Shown here: piece after piece, positions 35,905 to 45,129 of the stretch
Layout: each line of letters opens with the position of its first letter
Position numbering within the stretch: position 1 is the first letter of the stretch
Assembly (NCBI GenBank): GCA_031406155.1
Contig: JANOGW010000053.1
Location: forward strand, 6,523-70,522
Origin: JACMNW01 sp031406155
GTDB taxonomy: Bacteria > Pseudomonadota > Alphaproteobacteria > Rhodobacterales > Rhodobacteraceae
Length of the DNA: 64,000 nt
Direction of reading: 5' to 3'
Made by a program: the position numbers and the translations under genes
The notes under the pieces: generated by a model
What the model saw: only the letters and a program-made list of their open reading frames with translations
The model's database searches: none
Told to the model about the DNA's origin: nothing

Positions 35905-37613
35905 TGGGTCAACCTCAGCTGGCTGATGTTGGTTGCAATGGCGCGGAACGCGGTTCTGATGTTGGTGGGGCTGGCGGCAAAATAATAAGCGTTCGTGTCA
36001 TTCGGATAGGCTGGATCATATCCCGTCGTGCACATCTTGATCTGTTGTGCCCCGGCAGTTGGCGCATCAAAGGCGATACCGTAGATCACCACGTTCTTTT
36101 TCGTTTTCGCCTGACCGCAGATCGACTGCAACTGGCTGTCCATGTCACCGGTCGGTGTCTGGGTGCGGAAGTTCGACATCCAGGTGTTGTAGGTGTTTGT
36201 CCGGGTAGTGCTGCTGATTCCAAGGGCGCGCGCGTACAACTGCCAGGCGACGTAGCTGACGCGCAATTCTTTCCAGACCGTTGTCCAGGCCATCTGGACG
36301 CCGCTGCTGTGGGCACTGCTTTTCCAGGCTTCGGCAGTGTTCGTTCCGTTCCTGCAGTTTGTTGAAGTGCAAAGGTGGGGCACGAAAAACTGGTTTGTTC
36401 CGGCAGCGGTCGGTCGGCCCGTCGTGTGCTTGATGGAATAGTAATTATCTGTGCCCTTGTAGATCTGTGACATCCCGTCCTTGTAGGCAGCCTTCATCCG
36501 CTCTTCGGCGAAGTGCGATCCATCCGTCATCAGGACGATCACCTTCAGCGCCTCGTCATCGTCGTACTCAAATGGGCGGACATCGAACGCGTCCGGGATT
36601 GTGCCATCGTTGGCAAGATCTTCGAACATTGGTCGCGCCGCAGGATCAAGCAAGGCCAGACCCCACTTCATCCCGGCATTGATCGAGGTCGCGCCAACGG
36701 CGTTCAAACCGTTGATCTGCCCCTGCAACACACCGATGTCGTTGTTCGGCGGGCGGACAAAGTTGGCGTTGGAACTTGGACACCACATGTTGGTAAGAAC
36801 TGGTCCGCTTGAAGATGCTGCGACATAGGACGTCGATTGCGATGTGCCGGAAAAGCTGTCGGCATAAGCCGTCGTTGGCAATTCCAAACCGTCTGACATG
36901 GATGTGGTGGAATACACACTGGACGGCAGATCAACGCATTGCGTGTTTGCAACCCCAGTTGGCAGCGTAACATTGTACTGCGCCGCCATTGTTGGCCCGA
37001 GGTTGACCTGCCCGTTGTAAGGCACCAGCGCCACGGAAATACGGTCATCGCCATCGCTGGACAATACCGTATCCACAAATTCTGATGCGGCGGATTTCAG
37101 GTTAACGATCTTTGTTCCCTGCATCGAACCTGACACGTCAAGAACCAATGCAATTTCCACATTGGTGATGCGCTGTTCTGCGGTTGCGACCGCAGGAGCA
37201 TCGAAGCTGTCGATCCCGATCATGTGCAGAAAAATCGGGGCAGTATCGGCGAGTGCTGTTGCGTTCACGGTCTTGAAATTGAGACCCTGCGTAACCGTAA
37301 CCGAGGTCAGGTCCTGCGTCATGCCAACCTTGTCGACGTGGTCACGCACCACTGCCTCTGCATCAAGCGTCTGGGACAGACCCGCTGCCGCGAGGGTCGA
37401 GCGATCGAGGGTGTTCTGCAGGGTCGTGCGCGTCGATTCGTAGCGCATCAGATCAACTGCCAGGCCGCCGATCATGATCATCAAGACAAACAGGATCAAA
37501 GAAAACAGCAGCACGGCGCCGCTTTCGTCTTTCGAAAATCGCTTGCGCGCCTGGGAAATTGCGGTCTGAATATCGGTCGGTTCTGAAATACGTTTCACGC
37601 TTTGGCTCTCCAT
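35901..37613 (-). CDS. TadG-like protein with von Willebrand A domain
   Basis: A 570-residue protein. An N-terminal prepilin-like helix (ESGAVLLFSLILFVLMIMIGG split around residues 30-50) is followed by a TadE/TadG region and a large VWA domain. The metal-ion-dependent adhesion site is intact (LDVSGSMQG, near residue 158), with the threonine and aspartate parts further on (VLMTDGSH near 360). It is the first gene of the trio and may act as the adhesive or scaffold component. ATG at 37613 has AGGA 7 nt upstream; a GTG one codon earlier is possible. Confidence 0.85.
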   Translation of the reverse strand: MESQSVKRISEPTDIQTAISQARKRFSKDESGAVLLFSLILFVLMIMIGGLAVDLMRYESTRTTLQNTLDRSTLAAAGLSQTLDAEAVVRDHVDKVGMTQDLTSVTVTQGLNFKTVNATALADTAPIFLHMIGIDSFDAPAVATAEQRITNVEIALVLDVSGSMQGTKIVNLKSAASEFVDTVLSSDGDDRISVALVPYNGQVNLGPTMAAQYNVTLPTGVANTQCVDLPSSVYSTTSMSDGLELPTTAYADSFSGTSQSTSYVAASSSGPVLTNMWCPSSNANFVRPPNNDIGVLQGQINGLNAVGATSINAGMKWGLALLDPAARPMFEDLANDGTIPDAFDVRPFEYDDDEALKVIVLMTDGSHFAEERMKAAYKDGMSQIYKGTDNYYSIKHTTGRPTAAGTNQFFVPHLCTSTNCRNGTNTAEAWKSSAHSSGVQMAWTTVWKELRVSYVAWQLYARALGISSTTRTNTYNTWMSNFRTQTPTGDMDSQLQSICGQAKTKKNVVIYGIAFDAPTAGAQQIKMCTTGYDPAYPNDTNAYYFAASPTNIRTAFRAIATNISQLRLTQ

Positions 37614-38018
37614 CACTCGTTCCTCGCTCCCGTCCCCGAAGCTGGGCAGACAGGCTTGGGGGAAAACATTGGTGCGATAAGCTTTTAATCGCCGAGGTAA
37701 GGCGGAAATATGGCGGATAATCGCCGATCAGGATGAAATTCGACCCCCATCGAAACACTTCACCCAGCCGCGCATCATTGTTGATTGATCCATGACATTC
37801 ACTGCCGTTCTGGGGGGCGTTCATCCAAATGGGGTCTGGCCAACCACCCCCCCTACCGGCAGTTGATCCCGCAAAATTCGAATCACTTTCGCCGGGCTGC
37901 CGCGTGCTTGGTGCGGATATCGGCGCGGCCTGCCACTTTTTTCGGCTTTTTGTAAACCGAATGCCTTATGGGTATCTAGAGATGTGCAAGACGCATCATG
38001 GCACCATGGAGGACGGGC
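37614..38018. other. 405-bp divergent intergenic region
   Basis: The region separates the VWA/TadG-like gene (-) from the glutamate dehydrogenase-family gene (+). It contains two TAATCGCCGA-like copies near 37686 and 37715, and a promoter candidate at 37950-37978 for the + gene. No coding frame in it looks real. Confidence 0.5.
37950..37978 (+). promoter_or_regulatory. Candidate promoter of the glutamate dehydrogenase gene
   Basis: TTGTAA (37950-37955) and TATCTA (37973-37978) are separated by 17 bp, about 40 bp upstream of the start codon. The hexamers are partial matches, so this is tentative. Confidence 0.35.
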
Positions 38019-39449
38019 ATGCAGCAAACGGGCGAGGTGAGTTTTCGGGAATCGGTCGATCTGATGTTCAACCGAGCCGTGTCCTTGATGGATCTCAGCC
38101 CCGGTCTGGAACAAAAGATCAGGGTCTGCAATTCCACTTACACCGTGCGCTTTGGGGTGCGATTGCGCGGCAAGCTGGAAACCTTCACCGGCTACCGGTC
38201 GGTGCATTCCGAACACATGGAACCGGTCAAGGGCGGCATCCGCTACGCGCTGTCGGTCAATCAGGACGAGGTTGAGGCGCTGGCTGCGCTGATGACCTAT
38301 AAATGCGCGCTTGTGGAAACCCCGTTCGGTGGATCGAAAGGCGGACTGTGCATCGACCCGCGCGCCTGGGATGAACACGAACTGGAACAGATTACTCGAC
38401 GTTTTGCCTATGAACTGATCAAGCGCGATCTGATCCACCCCGCGCAGAACGTCCCCGCCCCGGATATGGGCACCGGCGAACGTGAAATGGCGTGGATCGC
38501 CGATCAATACGCCCGCATGAACACGACAGACATCAACGCGAAAGCCTGCGTGACCGGCAAGCCGCCCCATGCGGGCGGTATTCAGGGCCGGGTCGAGGCG
38601 ACGGGGCGCGGCGTGCAATACGCGTTGCGCGAGTTTTTCCGCCATAAGGAAGACGCGGCCAAGGCGGGCTTGTCCGGCGATCTTGACGGCAAGCGCGTTG
38701 TCGTGCAGGGCTTGGGCAATGTGGGCTATCACGCAGCCAAATTCCTGTCAGAGGAAGACGGCTGCAAGGTGACCGCGATCATCGAACGCGATGGCGCGCT
38801 GGTCGATGATGCCGGCCTGAAGATCGAAGACATCCGCCAGTGGATCATCAAGCACGGCACCATCAAGGGCTATCCTAATGCCACCTATGTCGAAGACGGG
38901 GCGGCCCTGCTGGAGGCGGATTGCGACATCCTGATCCCGGCAGCACTGGAAGGGGTGATCCACAAAGGCAATGCCGCTCGCATCACGGCCCCCCTGATCA
39001 TCGAGGCGGCGAATGGCCCCATCACGTTTGGCGGTGACGAGATCCTGCGCAAGAAAGGCACCGTCATCGTGCCTGACATGTATGCCAATGCAGGCGGTGT
39101 GACGGTCAGCTATTTCGAGTGGGTGAAGAACCTCTCGCATATCCGCTTTGGCCGGATGCAGCGCCGCGCTGAAGAGGCCCGCCATATCCTGCTGGTGGAT
39201 GAACTGGAACGCCTGTCGTCGGAAAAAGGCGTCAGCTGGACGATGTCGCCAGGGTTCAAAGAACGCTATCTGCGCGGGGCAGGGGAGCTGGAACTGGTCC
39301 GCTCCGGTCTGGATGACACCATGCGTGGGGCCTATCAGGCCATGCGTGAGGTCTGGCATTCGCGCCCCGAAGTCGAGGATCTGCGTGTGGCCGCCTATCT
39401 GGTATCGATCGGCCGCATCGCGCAGACCTACCAGACCAAGGGGCTGTAA
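38019..39449 (+). CDS. Glu/Leu/Phe/Val dehydrogenase (probable glutamate dehydrogenase)
   Basis: A 476-residue amino-acid dehydrogenase that interconverts an amino acid (probably glutamate) and its 2-oxoacid with NAD(P) and ammonia. The catalytic lysine region is ETPFGGSKGGL near residue 108, with PVKGGIRY near 70 and the aspartate in PAPDMGTG near 149. The nucleotide site VVQGLGNVGYHAA lies near 230. GGAGG 6 nt upstream supports the ATG at 38019 over the one at 37998. It is probably monocistronic, ending before the 39544-39568 hairpin. Confidence 0.9.
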   Translation: MQQTGEVSFRESVDLMFNRAVSLMDLSPGLEQKIRVCNSTYTVRFGVRLRGKLETFTGYRSVHSEHMEPVKGGIRYALSVNQDEVEALAALMTYKCALVETPFGGSKGGLCIDPRAWDEHELEQITRRFAYELIKRDLIHPAQNVPAPDMGTGEREMAWIADQYARMNTTDINAKACVTGKPPHAGGIQGRVEATGRGVQYALREFFRHKEDAAKAGLSGDLDGKRVVVQGLGNVGYHAAKFLSEEDGCKVTAIIERDGALVDDAGLKIEDIRQWIIKHGTIKGYPNATYVEDGAALLEADCDILIPAALEGVIHKGNAARITAPLIIEAANGPITFGGDEILRKKGTVIVPDMYANAGGVTVSYFEWVKNLSHIRFGRMQRRAEEARHILLVDELERLSSEKGVSWTMSPGFKERYLRGAGELELVRSGLDDTMRGAYQAMREVWHSRPEVEDLRVAAYLVSIGRIAQTYQTKGL

Positions 39450-39543
39450 CGGCTGCTTTGCCTTCCTGGCCCTCCGTCTTCAATACATGAAGGTCAGGCG
39501 CAGGCCGATCAAAGGTAAGGGTAGGCACCCGCGCAGATCAGCC

Positions 39544-39568
39544 ACCTGCGACGCATTGTGTCGCAGGT
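39544..39568. promoter_or_regulatory. Perfect 9-bp palindrome upstream of soxB
   Basis: ACCTGCGAC (39544-39552) and GTCGCAGGT (39560-39568) flank a 7-nt spacer. It lies 95 bp after the dehydrogenase stop and 80 bp before the soxB start. It could be the terminator of the former (no T run follows) or an operator for the sox operon. Confidence 0.5.
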
Positions 39569-39647
39569 AAGCAACGTTTGTCGCCACTGCCATTGCACTC
39601 CACCGCCAAAGCCGGTTTTACTCCACACGTAAATCGAGGGGCGGCGG

Positions 39648-40898
39648 ATGCGCTATTCTGGTCTGAAAGTCATTACCGAAGGCCTGTTCGGCAACAAAGG
39701 CTGGACGCCCGCATGGCGTGATCCCGCGCCCAAGGCCGAGTATGACGCGATCATCATCGGTGGCGGTGGGCATGGGCTTGCAACTGCGTTCTACCTGGCC
39801 AAGAATCACGGCCTCACCAATATCGCCGTGCTGGAAAAATCCCATATCGGTTCGGGCAACATCGGGCGCAACACCACGATTGTGCGTGCCAATTACTTCC
39901 TGCCCGGCAATTCCGAATTCTATTCTCATTCCCTGAAACTATGGGAGGGGATGGAGGCGGAACTGAACTACAACGTCATGCATAGCCAACGCGGCCTGAT
40001 CAACCTGTTCCATTCCGATGGCCAGCGCGACGCGTTCGTGCGGCGCGGCAACGCGATGATCAATCAGGGCGACGATGCTATACTTCTTGATCGCGACGGC
40101 GTGCGCGAACATCTGCCCTACCTCGATTTCGAACAAACCCGCTTTCCCATCTACGGCGGCCTGTTGCACCCACGCGGCGGCTCTGCCCGCCATGATGCCG
40201 TCGCTTGGGGCTACGCGCGCGGCGCCGACCAACGCGGCGTCGACCTGATCCAGAACTGTGAAGTCACCGGCATCGATATCGAAAACGGCGTCGTCAAAGG
40301 CGTTCAAACCACCCGAGGTGCCATCAAAGCCAAGAAAGTTGCCATCATCGTCGCTGGCCGTTCCAGCCAAGTGGCCGCCATGGCCGGGATGCGCCTGCCC
40401 GTCGAATCCCACATCCTGCAAGCCTTCGTCACCGAAGGCCTGAAGCCCATCATCAACCACGTCGTCAGCTTCGGCATGGGCCACTTCTATATCAGCCAAT
40501 CCGACAAAGGCGGCCTCGTCTTCGGAGGCGATCTCGATTTCTACGCCAGCTATGCCGCACGCGGCAACCTGCCGATGGTCGAACATGTGATGGAGGCGGG
40601 AATGACCCTGATGCCGATGATCGGGCGCGCCAAGGTCCTGCGGTCCTGGGGCGGCATCATGGACATGACGCCGGACGGCTCGCCCATCATCGACAAAACT
40701 CATATTGATGGGTTGTTCATTGACTGCGGCTGGAACTACGGCGGCTTCAAAGCCGTCCCTGCCAGCGGCTGGTGTATGGCTCACTTGATGGCCACCGGCG
40801 AATCCCACGACTACGCCCACCGCTTCAAACTCAACCGCTTCGCCACGGGCCATCTTCTTGACGAAGAAGGCACCGGCGCGCAGCATAACTTGCATTGA
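39648..40898 (+). CDS. soxB: Sarcosine oxidase subunit beta
   Basis: A 416-residue flavoprotein, the catalytic subunit of heterotetrameric sarcosine oxidase, which demethylates sarcosine to glycine with formation of hydrogen peroxide and a C1 unit on tetrahydrofolate. The FAD motif AIIIGGGGHGLATAFYLA starts near residue 31, and SGNIGRNTTIVRANYF contains the flavin-contact region near 68. The C-terminal WGGIMDMTPDGSPIID and DCGWNYGGFK segments are typical. It heads the sox operon, but soxD does not follow directly: an unrelated gene lies in between. Confidence 0.96.
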   Translation: MRYSGLKVITEGLFGNKGWTPAWRDPAPKAEYDAIIIGGGGHGLATAFYLAKNHGLTNIAVLEKSHIGSGNIGRNTTIVRANYFLPGNSEFYSHSLKLWEGMEAELNYNVMHSQRGLINLFHSDGQRDAFVRRGNAMINQGDDAILLDRDGVREHLPYLDFEQTRFPIYGGLLHPRGGSARHDAVAWGYARGADQRGVDLIQNCEVTGIDIENGVVKGVQTTRGAIKAKKVAIIVAGRSSQVAAMAGMRLPVESHILQAFVTEGLKPIINHVVSFGMGHFYISQSDKGGLVFGGDLDFYASYAARGNLPMVEHVMEAGMTLMPMIGRAKVLRSWGGIMDMTPDGSPIIDKTHIDGLFIDCGWNYGGFKAVPASGWCMAHLMATGESHDYAHRFKLNRFATGHLLDEEGTGAQHNLH

Positions 40899-40906
40899 GG
40901 GTGGGG

Positions 40907-41401
40907 ATGATTGCCTGTCTTCGCATAATGGGAGCTGTCTGTGTTGGTTCCTTGCCGCTTGCAGTCGACGCTGAAGTCTGCGCGCGTGGTTCAATCAACG
41001 AGGGTTACGCATTTGGCCTTACGCGGCTGAACTCATGTGAAGTGATGCTCGCGTTCGAGGACGCTTTTGGAAGTGAGGTCTGGCCGGAGGTGAAGACATC
41101 CGTCTTGGGTGTTTCGGTTTCGGGTCGCCCACTATCGACCTATACAGTGGCTTATGGATCGCCCCAACTGGCACTTGAAACGAGTGCAAAGGCAGTAGGA
41201 AAGGACTTACATTCGGCTTCTGAGACATTTCGCGACGCTCTTCACGATCTTGTCTGCAGTGGTAACGTTGCACACTTTGTCGCATCGGGCGGGTCTGTTG
41301 GTTTCACCGTCATAACACTCGAAGAGCCCGATGGTGACCTGTCAGAAGGCACTCTCAGTACCGCTGCGACGTTTGAATTTGATAACTGCGAGGCCCGATA
41401 A
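40907..41401 (+). CDS. Orphan exported protein inserted in sox operon
   Basis: A 164-residue protein of unknown family. Residues 1-20 look like a signal peptide (MIACLRIMGAVCVGSLPLAV, cleavage near VDA-EV). The mature part has four cysteines (EVCAR, NSCEV, LVCSG, DNCEA), suggesting two disulfides, and is otherwise mixed beta-like. GAGG lies 6 nt upstream of the ATG, and the stop overlaps the soxD start (TAATG), so it is fully embedded in the operon. Its base composition is less GC-rich and less C-biased than the sox genes on both sides, suggesting recent insertion. No link to sarcosine metabolism is apparent. Confidence 0.7.
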   Translation: MIACLRIMGAVCVGSLPLAVDAEVCARGSINEGYAFGLTRLNSCEVMLAFEDAFGSEVWPEVKTSVLGVSVSGRPLSTYTVAYGSPQLALETSAKAVGKDLHSASETFRDALHDLVCSGNVAHFVASGGSVGFTVITLEEPDGDLSEGTLSTAATFEFDNCEAR

Positions 41402-41673
41402 TGCGCATCCCTTGCCCCCTCTGTGGCCTCCGCGATCGGCGTGAATTCTATTACTACGGTGCGGAGGATTTCCTGCATCGCCCCACCCCCGATGCCCCAC
41501 CCGAGGCGTGGGACAATCATCTGCACCTGCGCGACAACCCGGCAGGCCTGACCCGCGATCTGTGGTATCACGAAACCGGCTGTGGCCAGTGGCTGCTGAT
41601 AACCCGAAACACCGTCACCCACGAAATACACAGCGCCGAATTGGTCGCAGACCGTAAGGCGCCAACATTATGA
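41401..41673 (+). CDS. soxD: Sarcosine oxidase subunit delta
   Basis: A 90-residue zinc-binding subunit of sarcosine oxidase. The zinc site is formed by CPLC near residue 5 together with the later HETGCGQW segment. Length and the DRREFYYYGAED motif are typical of SoxD. The start overlaps the stop of the orphan gene by 1 bp, with GAGG 7 nt upstream located inside that gene. The stop overlaps soxA by ATGA. Confidence 0.95.
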   Translation: MRIPCPLCGLRDRREFYYYGAEDFLHRPTPDAPPEAWDNHLHLRDNPAGLTRDLWYHETGCGQWLLITRNTVTHEIHSAELVADRKAPTL

Positions 41674-44588
41674 GAATTGATGGCAAAGGCCTGATCGACC
41701 GCAACACTCCGCTTGGTTTTCGCTTTGACGGCCGCGATTACATCGGCCTGCAAGGCGATACACTGTCCTCCGCCCTGATGGCAAATGGCGTCAAACTGAT
41801 CGGGCGCAGTTTCAAATACCACCGCCCGCGCGGGGTGCTGACAGCCGGGTCCGAAGAACCCAACGCGCTGGTCGAAATCCACGAAGGCGGCCAACAAACC
41901 CCCAACGTCCGCGCCACCACGCAAGAACTCTTCGCGGGCCTTGATGCCCACAGTCAGAACCGCTTTCCCTCGCTGAAGTACGATCTGCTGTCCGTCAACG
42001 ATCTTGCCGCCCCCTTCCTATCCGCCGGCTTCTACTACAAAACCTTCATGTGGCCGCGCGCCTTATGGGAACGCGTCTACGAACCGATGATCCGCCGCGC
42101 GGCAGGCCTTGGCAAGCTATCCGGCAAACACGACCTAGGTACCTACGAACAAGCCTTCGCCTTTTGCGACCTGCTGGTTATCGGCGCTGGTCCCACCGGT
42201 CTGATCGCTGCTCTGACCGCCGCCCGCGCCGGGGCCGACGTCATATTGGCTGACGAAGACGCCAACATGGGCGGGCGGTTGCTGTCGGAAAACCTGCAAG
42301 TAGACGGCGCCCCCGCCACCGATTGGGCCGATGCCGCGCTGACCGAACTCAAAGCCATGCCCAACGTCCGCCTGATGCCCCGCACCACCGTCACTGGCGC
42401 TTATGACCACGGCACCTATGGCGCACTCGAACGCGTCGGCCTGCACCTTCCCGCCCGCGATGGCCTGCCGCGCGAATGCTTCTGGCGCATCACCGCTAGC
42501 CAAGCCATCCTCGCCTCCGGTGCGATTGAACGCGCCATCGCGTTCGAAAACAACGACCGCCCCGGCATCATGATGGCATCGGCCATCCGCACCTATCTGC
42601 ACCGCTACGGCGTTGCCGCAGGCAAACGCGTGACGATCTTCGCCAACAACGATGACGCCCGCCGCACTGCGCGCGATCTGATTGCATCCGGTGTGCAAGT
42701 TGCCGCAATCCTTGACAGCCGGCCTGACGCATCGGCCATCGAGGATTGCCCGGTTTACCTTGGCGCCACCGTCACCGGCACCACGGGCCGCCATGCCCTG
42801 CGATCCATCACCATCGCCCACGCGGGCGGCAATGCCCAGATTGAAACCGATTGTCTGGGCCTGTCTGGCGGCTGGAACCCCTCGTTACACCTGACCTGCC
42901 ATATGAACGGCCGCCCGGTCTGGAATGCGGATATCGCCTCTTTCGTCCCCTCACCGGGTGCCGTTCCCGGCCTGACCGCCGCCGGGGCAGCGCTTGGGCA
43001 TTTCTCTACCCAGCAATGTCTTAACGATGGTGTTTCCGCCGCGAACGCCGCGCTGTCCGCGTTGGGCCGCGAAGCGCCCGCCAACAGAGCACCGGTTGCT
43101 GAGGATACGCTTTATTCGTTGCAACCCCTCTGGGCCGTTCCCGGCAAAGGCCGCGCCTGGCTCGATTTTGCCAATGATGTCACTGTGAAAGATGTGCGGC
43201 TATCTGTGCAGGAAGGCTTCGCATCCGTCGAACATATGAAGCGATACACGACCCAAGGCATGGCTCCCGATCAGGGCAAAAACTCCAACGTCGCAGCACT
43301 CGCCGTATTGGCCGACGCCACGGGTCGCGGCATTCCTGAAACCGGCATCACGACCTTCCGCCCACCTTTCGTGCCCGTCTCTATCGCCGCCATGGGGGCA
43401 GGTGGGCGCGGCGCAGGTTTTGCGCCGCAGCGATTCATGACCTCCGACCAAGCCAGCCGAGATCGTGGCGCGCCCATGATCGAAGCGGGCCTTTGGTATC
43501 GCCCCAGCTATTTCCCCAAACCGGGCGAGACAACGTGGCAACAGGCCTGCAACCGCGAAGTCAACATGGTGCGCAGCGCTGTCGGCATCGCCGATGTGTC
43601 AACCTTGGGCAAGATCGATATCCAAGGCCAAGACGCCGCCCGCTTTCTTGACTTTGTCTATTCGAACACTTTTTCGACCCTACCTGTCGGTCGGGTCCGT
43701 TACGGCCTGATGCTGCGCGAGGACGGCCACGTTCTTGACGATGGCACCACTGCTTGCCTCGCCGAAAACCACTACCTGCTAACCACCACCACAGCCGCCG
43801 CTGGCCTTGTCATGCGACATCTTGATTTCGTCCACCAAGCCTACTGCGCCAACTGGGATCTGCGCTTTATCTCGGTCACCGAGGCTTGGGCCCAGTTCGC
43901 CATCGCAGGCCCCAAGGCCCGCGCCTTGCTCACCTCGATGCTCGATCACGACCCCGCACTGCCGTTCATGGGTGTCGCTCCGATCACTGTCCAAGGTGTG
44001 GCGGCCCGCCTATTCCGCATATCATTCTCCGGCGAGGAAGGTTACGAGATTGCCGTTCCCGCCCGCCACGGCGAGGCACTATTCCGCGATCTTCTCGCCC
44101 GCGCCGAAACCATCGGTGGCGGCCCCTATGGGATGGAGGCGCTGAACGTCCTGCGCATCGAAAAAGGCTTCATCACGCACGCCGAAATTCATGGCCGCAT
44201 CACTGCCTACGATATCGGTATGGACAAGATGGTATCGGCCAAGAAAGACTGCATTGGCAAAGCATGCGCGATGCGGCCCGGCATGACAGGGCCGGAACGT
44301 GAGCAACTGGTAGGTTTGCGACCCATCGGCAACGTGCCGATCTCAGCAGGCGCGCATCTGTTCAAAACTGGTGATCCCGTGCACCGAACCCATGATCAGG
44401 GCTATGTAACATCGGTGGGCTACTCACCTTCACTAAGCACATGGCTGGGCTTGGCTTTCCTGAAAAACGGTCGCGCGCGCCACGGCGAAACCATCCGCCT
44501 TGTTGATCATCTGCGCGGCATAGATTGCCTGTGCACCGTCAGTGATCCGGTGTTTCTCGACAAGGAAGGGACCAAACTTCGTGCCTGA
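41670..44588 (+). CDS. soxA: Sarcosine oxidase subunit alpha
   Basis: A 972-residue subunit. An N-terminal Fer2-like domain (about residues 15-95, HRPRGVLTAG) and an FAD/NAD-binding domain (LLVIGAGPTGLIAALTAARAG split near residue 170) precede the C-terminal tetrahydrofolate-binding GcvT-like domain (about 590-965), which captures the methyl group of sarcosine. The length is normal. The start overlaps soxD by 4 bp and the stop overlaps soxG by 8 bp, so subunit synthesis is coupled. Confidence 0.96.
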   Translation: MRIDGKGLIDRNTPLGFRFDGRDYIGLQGDTLSSALMANGVKLIGRSFKYHRPRGVLTAGSEEPNALVEIHEGGQQTPNVRATTQELFAGLDAHSQNRFPSLKYDLLSVNDLAAPFLSAGFYYKTFMWPRALWERVYEPMIRRAAGLGKLSGKHDLGTYEQAFAFCDLLVIGAGPTGLIAALTAARAGADVILADEDANMGGRLLSENLQVDGAPATDWADAALTELKAMPNVRLMPRTTVTGAYDHGTYGALERVGLHLPARDGLPRECFWRITASQAILASGAIERAIAFENNDRPGIMMASAIRTYLHRYGVAAGKRVTIFANNDDARRTARDLIASGVQVAAILDSRPDASAIEDCPVYLGATVTGTTGRHALRSITIAHAGGNAQIETDCLGLSGGWNPSLHLTCHMNGRPVWNADIASFVPSPGAVPGLTAAGAALGHFSTQQCLNDGVSAANAALSALGREAPANRAPVAEDTLYSLQPLWAVPGKGRAWLDFANDVTVKDVRLSVQEGFASVEHMKRYTTQGMAPDQGKNSNVAALAVLADATGRGIPETGITTFRPPFVPVSIAAMGAGGRGAGFAPQRFMTSDQASRDRGAPMIEAGLWYRPSYFPKPGETTWQQACNREVNMVRSAVGIADVSTLGKIDIQGQDAARFLDFVYSNTFSTLPVGRVRYGLMLREDGHVLDDGTTACLAENHYLLTTTTAAAGLVMRHLDFVHQAYCANWDLRFISVTEAWAQFAIAGPKARALLTSMLDHDPALPFMGVAPITVQGVAARLFRISFSGEEGYEIAVPARHGEALFRDLLARAETIGGGPYGMEALNVLRIEKGFITHAEIHGRITAYDIGMDKMVSAKKDCIGKACAMRPGMTGPEREQLVGLRPIGNVPISAGAHLFKTGDPVHRTHDQGYVTSVGYSPSLSTWLGLAFLKNGRARHGETIRLVDHLRGIDCLCTVSDPVFLDKEGTKLRA

Positions 44589-45129
44589 ACTGATCGCAAA
44601 ATCCCCACTATCCGGCACCCTTCCAATTACCCTTGGTGGCCTGCGCCTGTCCGAATTGGTGCTTGGTCCCATCACGTCCATCGCACCATTCCCGGGTCAG
44701 GATAAAGCCGTCGCCAAGGCGCTGAAGCCGCTCGGCCTGAGCTTTCCCGCCGCAAATACCTTTACCAGCGCCGCCGAGGCCAAACTCGTCTGGACTGCCC
44801 GTAGTCAAGCTTTTCTAATCGGCATCCCCGCCCCAGACCCCATCCCCGGAGCCGCCCAGACGGACCAATCCGACGGCTGGGCCGGTCTGCGCATCGAAGG
44901 CCCTACAGCGTGTGACGCCCTGATGCGGCTGTACCCGCTTGATCTGCGCCTGCAATCGTTCCCGGTCGGCACCGCCGCCCGCGCGCCGCTCAACCACATG
45001 CAATCCATCCTGATGCGCACCGCCCCCTACGCCTTTGACGTACTCGTATTCCGGTCCATGGCCCGTACCGGCTGGCACGAAATCGAGGCTGCAATGCGGA
45101 CACTCTCTGCGCGCGCAGCCCTTGGTTAA
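44581..45129 (+). CDS. soxG: Sarcosine oxidase subunit gamma
   Basis: A 182-residue subunit with a GcvT-like fold that completes the heterotetramer. It ends the operon. A GTG start at 44581 is used (VPELIAKSPLSGTLP after the formyl-Met), with AAGGAAGG about 10 nt upstream inside soxA; an ATG at 44542 would overlap soxA by 47 bp and lacks family resemblance. Its TAA stop overlaps the stop of the convergent kinase gene by 3 bp at a TTAA palindrome. Confidence 0.9.
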   Translation: MPELIAKSPLSGTLPITLGGLRLSELVLGPITSIAPFPGQDKAVAKALKPLGLSFPAANTFTSAAEAKLVWTARSQAFLIGIPAPDPIPGAAQTDQSDGWAGLRIEGPTACDALMRLYPLDLRLQSFPVGTAARAPLNHMQSILMRTAPYAFDVLVFRSMARTGWHEIEAAMRTLSARAALG

